This document shows positions 1 to 9,300 of a DNA stretch of 64,000 nucleotides, piece by piece; positions within the stretch are counted from its first letter, which is position 1, and each line of letters starts with the position of its first letter. The stretch lies in NCBI RefSeq assembly GCF_035083965.1, contig NC_089722.1, positions 30,818,958 through 30,882,957 of the forward strand. The letters run 5' to 3'. The notes under the pieces are model-generated. The model saw only the letters and a program-made list of their open reading frames with translations, did not search any database and was not told where the DNA came from. This stretch comes from Branchiostoma lanceolatum (taxonomy: Eukaryota > Chordata > Leptocardii > Amphioxiformes > Branchiostomatidae). A program made the translations under genes and the position numbers.

Positions 1-480
1 AGCTCAAGTTCAAAAATGGGTCACATGGCATTTTCCTGCGGTACTGCAGTGGGCTGTTTATGTATGCGTGTTTGTTTGTTGACAGGATAACTCGAGAAGC
101 TGTTGATGGTTGTGCATGATATTTAGTGAATAGGTAGATTTATTAAAGGGGAAGGTCAAGTTCGATGATGGGCCTCCTAGCGGGTACTTTGGGTACTGCA
201 GTGTAGCTTCAAAGTTTGAGGTCGAATTTTCTGCAAGTGCTACGATCATGATTTTTGTGTGGTGGATAGTCCATGCCACATGAAGTAAGTTGTGCACGTT
301 TGGGCCCTCTAGCGGCTTGTTTGGAGCTGCAGCGGGTGCTTTTAATTTATTTGTTTTGACCTTTGGACATGAATAACTAGACTTATGGTCAACGGATCGT
401 CTTGATTTATAGTATGTAGATAGCTCGATTAATGATTTACATAATTGAATATTCATTATGCAAATCAGGAGCTAATTTGC
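1..480 (-). repeat. dispersed repeat, fragmentary copies
   Basis: This stretch holds three blocks with the signature ctgcagtg or ctgcagcgg next to ctagcgg, for example near 45, 175 and 303. They are the reverse complement of a family seen on the plus strand at 37,728-38,150 and 41,240-41,600 (cgctaggggg, then a paired ATGCAAAT/ATTTGCAT unit). No coding capacity was seen; the open frame across it is a by-product of the repeat. Confidence 0.55.
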
Positions 481-534
481 ATAATTAGCAAGGAAAGTTT
501 ATAAATCTGCTGCCTTTCAAAATAGGACTCTCAA

Positions 535-1558
535 ACATGTGACATATATAGCTGAAAAAGAGAGAGGTATCGATAGATACCAATAATGCTAATAGCTACC
601 AATGTTGCATAATTAATGAGAAAATACTAATTGAAAATACCACAATAGTAAATGATTGGAATTTCATTCTTGTATCATTAGGAAGCTAAGTAAAGGTGAA
701 CAATATCAGACAAAAATCATGCATGACAAGGCCTCATTAACGTAATTTATAAGGAAATGTCTACAATTCCCTTTCAATTTGCTATTTTAAGTCTATCTAT
801 TCAGGTTAAATTGCACTGACAGGTGACCTAGTTTATCGGAGCAGGCTCCCTGTGAGACGTCCCTGGAGGACACATGTGATACTTTACTTGCCTGGTGCAG
901 GGCTCTGTTTTGGGGTCAGGGAGGTCACACGGGCTTACGATCTAACGCTCTCCCTGTTGGAAGGTATAGGTTTGATAAAAACTGATTGATATGTCGACTA
1001 TGAAAATATGGGCATAATTGAAGCAAATACATTGCCAACAAATTGCCTTATTTTCTGTAGTAAAGATAAAAGTTATGATACCAATTAAGCAAAAATATTC
1101 TTACAGTGATTATTTTTATAACTCTTGGGAGAACTCGTGTAGGTATAGGTATGGGTTTGTTTTAAACTTTGAAAGAGAATACTAGTAACTCAAGAAGGTG
1201 ATGACGGATCGTCATGATTTGTAGGGATGCACGTAGTTTGAGTGATGATTTATATGATCGTATAAGAATCATGCAAATCAGGATCTGTGATGTGAAAAAG
1301 TATACAAACCCTTGCATTCCATTGTAGTCAAACACGTGACATGTAACCGAGAAAGAGAGGAATATTGATAGATATCATGTATGCAAACGAATACCTAATT
1401 TGCATAATTTATGACAAAATACTATAATTCCAGAGTGGTAAATGATGGGATTTCATTCTTGTGGCGTTTGGGAGATAATCAAATGTGGACGTTATCAGAC
1501 ATAAATCATGATGGCCTCATTCACATAATATATGAGGAAATGCTACAATGGCCCTCTT
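535..1558. repeat. two diverged direct copies of a ~230 bp repeat
   Basis: 535-775 and 1,333-1,558 align in the same orientation. Both run from a tgacat...gaaaaagagag block through aatttgcataatt, then gtaaatgat(t/g)gg(a/g)atttcattcttgt, and end near aaatg(t/c)ctacaat. The 560 bp between them and the bases after 1,560 up to about 2,090 are AT-rich and show no recognisable gene. Confidence 0.6.
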
Positions 1559-2129
1559 TTCTAAGATTTTACTTTAATGCTGTGTTTTGTGTAGAGAAAA
1601 GGATCACTTGAAATTCATGCAATCGAGGACCTTATTTACATACAGAGTGATAAGCATTCACTCGAAAAGGCTAACATCAGTCGGCGAAGGTATGAGGTCG
1701 TGGAACTCTAGTTTAACATAATCCAAGTATAGAATAAAAGTTAACATCCTAATTACTAATGCAATACAATAAGGGCTAGTAAACTTTTTTGATGCAGTTT
1801 TATAATCGAGTGGGGCTAATCACTAGTTTCGGTATTTTTTCCAATGATAAAGCAGTAAAGTCGTTTAAATATTACCGTTTTTTGCACTGTGGGGATTGTT
1901 ACATTCAAGCTTCCGTTGCCTCTTCATCCTCAACAGCGGTGGTCAACAAGTTTTCAATTGAAAGTACCATGTAAACTAAGACGTAAACACGTGATGGGTG
2001 ACTTCCATGGTCACCTTATAAAATATTGGTCAGCTAGAGCACGTCGGCAGGACATATAAAATAATAGCCATATTATGTTTTCCGTTATTTCAGTTGATCG
2101 CTGACCTCTCGCACTTAAAATTGAGTTTA

Positions 2130-2280
2130 TGACATTTCATTTTTAATTTACTATTTAACAATTGTGTAAGTTTTGTTTTTGTAATTGATTTAATTGTATA
2201 TAATGTATATGGACTCCAGGAAGAATAATGTAGGATTGTATACACTAATGGGAATCTGAATAAAACAAACAAACAAACGT
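2130..2280 (+). mobile_element. 3' end of a non-LTR retrotransposon
   Basis: The segment ends in gaatctgaataaaacaaaca, a polyadenylation-like AATAAA followed by a short CAAA tail repeat. It is preceded by ggactccaggaagaataatg, a layout typical of CR1/L2-type LINE 3' ends in deuterostomes. No reverse transcriptase sequence is left, so this is a 5'-truncated copy. Family assignment is inference. Confidence 0.55.
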
Positions 2281-3540
2281 AAGGTTTAAGGTGGTGTTTT
2301 CGTATTTATCTCGTTTATAGGTTCATATAGTTGTGTCCAATGACATATCTCATGCAACATTGACCAAAGAGAAAAAAAAAGGATTTGGAAGCTATTATTA
2401 ACTAGGTTCAAATAGAAGGCTAATTTCCGTATACGCAGTACGTTCTGCCGACGTGCTGTCAACTAGCTATATCTATCATGTGCGCAACTTCAGGTGGCAC
2501 TTCGACTGTTAAGAAGTAACATTCTTACATTTTTATCAATTAAACTGTTTGGTTTTCTATTTTATTTACTATTGTCTTTTCCTGTCAGTTTGGGTGGATG
2601 TTGAGGTAAGGTCAGGTAAAAACGAACGCTAGACAAGCCTGGCACACCGAACAGCGCATAGTAATTAACAAATGACACTACATCAGACCTGATACAAATG
2701 CGAAGTCCTTAAAAATGCTTCTCAATAAGGTTCTAGGTGATTTTCTTGTCAAATTGATTGATTGGATAAAGCGTGATAAATGTGCCCCTGTTGGTAAAAT
2801 CTTCAGCACAAAAGAAGGGTAGAGAAAAATATTAGATGATCGGCCATGTCCTGTTCTACACCAAAGACTTACGAAAGTCTTGTAAAATGATTTCGAAGGT
2901 TTGACCTAAACGATATCATTAAAGAAATGCCCTTTAAGAAATAATCAATGATATGGATGAATTACGACTTTTTAAGAAGTAGTGAAGTAAACTCCGAAGA
3001 GAACTTAATTTTTCTGTCTTTTCACAAACTGGATAGAAACGGTATTGGGTAGTCGTGCGCACGTCACCCACCATACGATATAGCAGTAACGAATGAGGCA
3101 GGGCATAAGGAACAAGTAAGGAGTAAATATGAGAGCCAATGAGGGAGGTCGTTAAGGATTTGTAGACATCCGTCTAATTTGTGAGGCGATCGGAAACGTG
3201 ACATATAAGTTAAGTCACTAGTTTCTGTTCACACTGTTTAGCAGCTGTACACAAAAACAAACTACGAGTTTTGAAACTCTAGGGATTGTCCTTACACTAT
3301 TTGTTTTACCTTAAAAATTGTATTATTAGTTTTGATAAAGTAAACATATAGTTGTAAAGTATTTTACAATAAAAAGGTGACTTTGAAACAACGATATACA
3401 TCTAATCTAAGTTCTCTGCAAATTGAAGACGTTTTGAAATACGCATGGCCGGCTTATGTCCATTTTCACCCTGGACCCAAGTGTTAGCTCATATATGCTC
3501 CGGAACGCCTTTGCTATAACCTTAGAAGGGCGAAGAGAAT
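2281..3540. other. no recognisable feature
   Basis: AT-rich sequence without a supported gene, splice-flanked exon or clear repeat. Confidence 0.6.
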
Positions 3541-3544
3541 TAGG

Positions 3545-4860
3545 TCAACCAAGTAGATCATTCATATCAACAAAGATCAATCGCACAATGTCACTAATCT
3601 GATAAGCACAGGAAAGCCTAGGATCGTAAGATAAGAAGCAATGCGCTTCAAATTCGCGCATTTCCTTAGAACAGAGGTGTCGTAACGCGTGATCGTCTTG
3701 AAAAGCTTTCAATCCAGCACATATATCAAATTCAAAATCTTTCATTCCAGTGTATATAGCAAAGCCTAGAAACGGAGCGGACAGGGTAGGACGGTACGTG
3801 ATGAAGTGAAGTTGTTGTAATTGACCACAATGACACGGCAGTGGCTATTGGTAACCTTCCTGATCGTTTTCGCCTCTCCTGATGACACTTGTTTCTCGTA
3901 GTGCGATGTCGCACAAAAAACCCTCAAAAGTCCAGCAGAGTCTACAATCTGTACCTTTCCTTGTTTTGTTGACTTAATCTCGCGCAAGAACCTCAACCAG
4001 ATTGAATTGTTGTATGCCGTCTAAAACTTATTTTGCAGTAAAAGAAAAATCTAGCAAATTATGGGAATGTTTATCTAATTGTTCTAACCGTCCAGCAATC
4101 GTGTTTTCGAAATCTGTGTTAAAATTTTTGTGTTATATAGGATTATTCAATCCTTTGGAGTGTTCTGTCCATTCGTGGTTGTGATAAATCGGGGTCTGTA
4201 GGATTTTGTGTGATCTCCCGTTAACTTCGTTTTCTATAAAATCTAATGAGGACCAAGATTCTTTTTTTTTCATTCGTATGCTCTAATTTGGACAATATTT
4301 TCGTTTACACTGTTTGATAAGTGTTTTGTGTCAGACTGTTCGAGTTCAACAAGTTAAACCCAGTCTCCCTGTTCTGTAAAGGATCTAAAGTGCTCTTCAG
4401 AGTTTGGTCTTCCGACTGACGACTATGGGCTGGCTTTAACCTACTTGCACAGATTTTTCTTCGTTTGGTGGTGGTGGTGGGGTGTCTTGCAACAGTGCTT
4501 GGGCATCTTGTGGAATGGGACTGGATGTTGTTGTAAGGGTTTCATTCACAAGTGTGTGACAGTCCAAGTTGTTAATGGATTTGCGCCTGAAGGATTCCTC
4601 CCGATCCCTTTCTATTTTTGCTTCTAGGGCATTCTGGACACTTGCGTCACCTACTGTAACAGATGATGTGATGACGATAGCATGTCATTACGATCTGGGC
4701 CAATTCAACCGGGAAATGTAGGGTTAATTGACTCACAGCCTGGTGTGGATTATACCCTAATCTCCTTAGTAGTCACGGGGAGCAACAATACTTGTATTTA
4801 TCGCTAGGTAGCGTTGTGCCCATACAAGATCCCTGGTCTGACGTTTTCTCTGTAATACCA
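3545..4860 (-). pseudogene. decayed unidentified reading frames
   Basis: On the minus strand several protein-like stretches follow one another in different frames. Near 4,690-4,440 there is a 70-80 residue acidic/basic stretch ending in a run of prolines (DTPPPPPNEEKS) and a stop. Near 4,180-4,080 there is a piece reading ENTIAGRLEQLDKH. From 3,996 to 3,545 two overlapping frames end with KDFEFDICAGLKAFQDDHA and MREFEAHCFLSYDPR before a stop. Composition (charged, amphipathic, few rare residues) is more natural here than on the plus strand. The breaks look like frameshifts and stops in an old gene, perhaps a transposon-borne one. I do not recognise the family. Confidence 0.4.
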
Positions 4861-5047
4861 CTAAATCCCCCGGTCCCAAGAACCCAGCCCTGAGCACATG
4901 TGCGCTGCAAAGCAGACATCAACTCTAAGATCACTGCCTCAGATCACTGCCTGTACACATATTTTCCAATCTCCTTCCAATCACAACAATGTTCCCATAC
5001 GGCAGCGATTTTCTTTGTGAAAAAGAGTTTGCCAAGTTTTTTTTTAG

Positions 5048-5783
5048 GCGGACTCGTAGAAAACCGCCAAAACTGTACAACGTGGAAGATGTTATTGGAG
5101 AGCAGCTAAGAAGAGGAGAGGTTTGGGTAAGTTTAATAGTTGTTGCTGTTTTCTTCAATGTTTCGCCAATTGCAGTATTTCTAAGTACAAGTATCTCTGA
5201 AAACATCTTAAAATACAACCCTCGTGTAAGATGTCATAATTTACTAGTATTGATGGTGGTTCTTGGGGGCACCACACAAGTAAAGCAGAGGGAAGAGACT
5301 AGAGTAGTACATCCTGTCACGTAATCATATGATCCATAGTGCATGTCTTGTAGGGAAACTGTACTTCAATAATACATTCACCAATTTCCTAATGACCAAG
5401 TAGACAACTTGCAGGGATGGAAGCATATATTTAATGCCAATATGCTTTATGCATATCTTAACCTTTGAAAATGGGGATATCAAATTTATTTCTGTACTAC
5501 ATTAAGTGAACATGATCATTGACTTCAGTGTTCAACAAGACACATTATCTAATATATTTCATTGAATTTACAGGTGAAGGTAAGGTGGGCAGGTAGTTGG
5601 CCCGGCCAGCAGCACCCCTGGATCCCCCTGAAGGAGAACCCTGAGCTGCAGTCCTACCTGTATCAATCCAGGGAGGCCACTGCACTTGGCCAGGGGGGTA
5701 GTCAAGATGAAGACCCAAGTACACAGTACTTGAAGACTACCTTGGGGCAGGGGAGCCACAGGGCAGGCCAATATACCACCTGA
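5048..5783 (+). CDS. chromodomain-like C-terminal exons, partial gene
   Basis: Two exons with matching phase: 5,048-5,126 (after a T-rich acceptor, before gtaagt) and 5,574-5,783 (after ttacag, ending TGA). Joined, they read through YNVEDVIGEQLRRGEV and VRWAGSWPGQQHPW, then a hydrophilic tail. A Y-x-VE-x-V strand, a basic turn, V-x-VRW-x-G and a later W resemble the start of a chromodomain, but the usual aromatic cage cannot be confirmed. Upstream exons were not found, so the 5' end is missing or lies in sequence I could not read. The gene converges on the minus-strand transposase-like gene. It could be a host gene tail or part of a transposon. Confidence 0.4.
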
Positions 5784-6369
5784 GCCAACCTAACCATCCC
5801 TGTCCCACGGACAAACATTCATTTAAATTAGTATTTCTGCAACATCAAGGAACATAACTTTATAACACACTAGTAAAATCATCATTCCATTGTAAGTATA
5901 TATACAAATGTACATTTGGTTCCTCAGAATTTCTGACCTAGCCAGACTAACACCTTCCCTGCTACTTCCGAGCAATCAGAGGCCCTTTTCGCAGGGAGGG
6001 TTTGCAAGGCCTACAACTGTATTAGGATATGTTTAAATAAACTGTACAATACTGTATAATACTTAACTATAACAAATACTCTTGCATTTTACATTTTTCA
6101 GCATTTTCGTCCACTGAAAGTTGTCGGGTGGGAGGCAGGTACCCCAGGCTAACCCTAGACCTTCACATGCCATCTCATTGAACTTTACCCAGTTCTTGGC
6201 AGAGGGTGGCATCGGAAACCACTCAAGTCATCCTCTGCCATCCTGGTGACAGAAGTCGTGTCACCTGGGGCTAGAGGCCATTTGTCAGATTTGACCATTC
6301 TGAATGCCCCAGGTGCACACACAAGCACAATTGAGCACAAATGAGCACAATTCTTTACTAGAGATATAC
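5784..6369. other. no recognisable feature
   Basis: No splice-flanked exon with a convincing peptide was seen on either strand. A minus-strand frame around 6,110-6,290 is open but unremarkable. Confidence 0.5.
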
Positions 6370-9300
6370 CAGGTGCAGAACATCGGGGACGATTCGATCA
6401 AACTCAAAGGTTATCAGGAGATGATTGACATGGCCGTAGTATTCTCTCTGGGCGATGTAGCGGTTGTGGTCGCCTGTTCTTCTCTTTATATATGTTCCAG
6501 CTCTGTTCTGTAGACAAGCAAAAAATATCAAATGTGCGGTAAGTCATTATCTTTCGTTGCTGTACACTATCATCGTATTATGAAGGCGGTCACGTGGTAC
6601 TAAAACAACATATGAATAACAAGTAGGTTGTATTACAGCAAGGTGTTGTTAGCCCATCTTGTGTCTCATTGTATACAAATTTTGAAATAAGTCAACATTT
6701 AGCCGACACTATTTAGCTTTTCATATAAAACTCTAAGATTGTGGTACAGCTACATCTAACGTAACATGACCTATCTACGTGAGGGAGCAGTTCACGTCCA
6801 GTTTGGGTCATGTCCACATGTCGCAATGTATTATGCCAAAGCCTGTTCTCATGAGCAATAAAGAACGTCATAAGTATGATCCTTAGCCATCTCTCTCTTT
6901 TATTCAAAACAATGAAAAAGGTTTACGTTCAGCGACATGACAGAATAAACTCCTGGACCAGTAACAACAAGTTGCACGGAATCGTCATGCATGATGTATT
7001 TCATATGTAATTCGACACCGCGTACTTCATCATGTTTTTCTAACCTACACGATAGATAGTATCTTTTAAACGTAGCTGACGTTAGACCTTTCTTTGACCG
7101 TCCGACTATCCATGGTGATTCGAGGTTTGAAAGTCTTGCCAGTTTTAGGAAGATTTAGTACAACCTAGCGACCCCCGCTCAGATGATACATTTTTGCACG
7201 GCATAACATTATGGCCATGCGTTTATCACGTGAACGCCACGTGCTGCTGATGTCGGGGAAATTCACAAAACAAATGTTGTTTTCTTCCATTGCGTCGGGC
7301 AAGCGGAGGGACAAACATAGTGACTTTACTGTCATTTGTCCGTAGACTGCTTTCGACAGTTACTGTGCATTTTTTCTGGTCTATGTTCTTCAAGCATAGC
7401 GCTAGAAGGGAAAATACTGAGGTGGACGATAATGGGTTAGCCTAGCACAATTATACATCATATACCCCAGTATAGATACATGCTCGCACGGCATTAAACA
7501 GAAGGAGAAAAACTTACAGACCATGCATTTTCTTTTTAGAAGAGCTTATCCATCTGCCCATGGGTTTATTATTTGGCTCTGTCCGCGCGGTTTTAAGATA
7601 AATAACGTTTTGAATAAATCGGACGTTAAATGGTCATGTTACGTTACATGTTGTATTCTTCTTTTTTCTGCATTGCACAGCATATTCCTTTTCTTAAATC
7701 GTCTTTTAAAATTTCTGCATGGCTACTTACTGTCAAAGTCACAGATTTCTTCCTTCTTGCAATGGCACCACAGGCAGAATGATTTACTGCTGGCTCCGTT
7801 GATGCCCAGCATTGTCGACAAGAATTTCCAGTCTGCTGTCAGATGCCTAGGTGTTCATTGGTGCAAAGAAATCAAATGATGTTAACACAACAAAAGTGAA
7901 TTAAACCTTTCCCAACACTTAGACAATGTAAACTAACCTTATTTTACCTATGCTAGCATAAGTTTGATTGAGTATACAGTGCACCTTTAATATGTATGTC
8001 TACTTATAGATACATCAATAAATAGTGTTCTGCATACCATTTAACTTTCAGCGTTTTGTCTCCGATGGACAATCCATTCTTCTGAATGTCCTCCATTTCT
8101 TCATACACTCGCCTTGCAGACTTCCTTTGGATCTCATAATCCTCTCCTGCTATTTATAGAAAAAATAAACACCTTTGTTCATATTCCTTGGTGTATGTTC
8201 TTTGCATTTTATATTTAGTCTGAAAACTCAGCTAGAAGCTGGGATGCGGACGTGATCACCCCCAAAACAGTAACTTGCAGAAGGTAATCAATATTGCAAC
8301 AATTATACACTGCACGAAATGGTCTCGTTTCCCGGCGTATACGTACCGGGATTTTTCTGTATTTTTGTCGGATACTGACGGATACTGACGGATACATGCG
8401 GATTCGTGTAACGTATCCGACTATTTCCGCACCGGTATATGGAATATTTCCTGAAGAATCCGAAAGTAAGGGATTTTCGACGAATACGGAGCCGTACACT
8501 GTACGGAAATGCCACCGATCCTGACGGATACGAACAGGAATTTTTCTGTATTTTTGGCGGATACTGACGGATACATGCGGATTCGTGTAACGTATCCGAC
8601 TATTTCCGCACCGGTATATGGAATATTTCCTGAAGAATCCGAAAGTAAGGTATTTTCGACGAATACGGAGCCGTACACTGTACGGAAATGCCACAGATCC
8701 TGACGGATGCGTACAGGGATTTTTCTGTATTTTTGGCGGATACTGACGGATACTGACGAATTCCAACCTAACGGATCCGAAAATGAGGTATTTTCGACGG
8801 ATACGGAGCCGTACACTGTACGGAAATCCTGACGGATACAAGCGGACTGTGATCCGGAACCTCAGATCCGGAGGAATACAAAAATAGGAATTTTCGACGG
8901 ATATGGGGCCGTACATTGCACGAAATTGCCCAAGATCCTGACAGATACGTACAGTATGTATTTGCCACGGATACAGACTGATCCAACATACAGACTTTCT
9001 ACAATCTTTGACATATTGTGACTCTGAATATGTTTGTATTTGCCACGAATATGTACAAATCAAACACACAAAGTTTGATAGAATGGTTGATTATTCATAA
9101 ATACGCGTGCATTCTTAATTTAACGATACCCAAAACATTATTATTCAATGACAGGAAGTTTTGGGAAAGCCTGAATGTAACATTATTTCATATTTCAACA
9201 TATATGCATTTCTAAGTTCAAAAACTATCAAATACAATACGGAAGTTCTATGTGGCTAAATAATCCATTTCGTTTAAGACAGGCCGAGGGACATCCACAT

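Noticed and set aside
7523-7879. 118-codon plus-strand open frame
   Set aside because: It is the antisense of the CxxC exon at 7,731-7,846, whose minus-strand reading has exact splice phases and conserved motifs.
8215-9069. 284-codon minus-strand open frame, the third longest in the window
   Set aside because: It coincides with the 8,308-8,965 repeat array and repeats the same peptide blocks. All frames on both strands are open there because the unit lacks stops.
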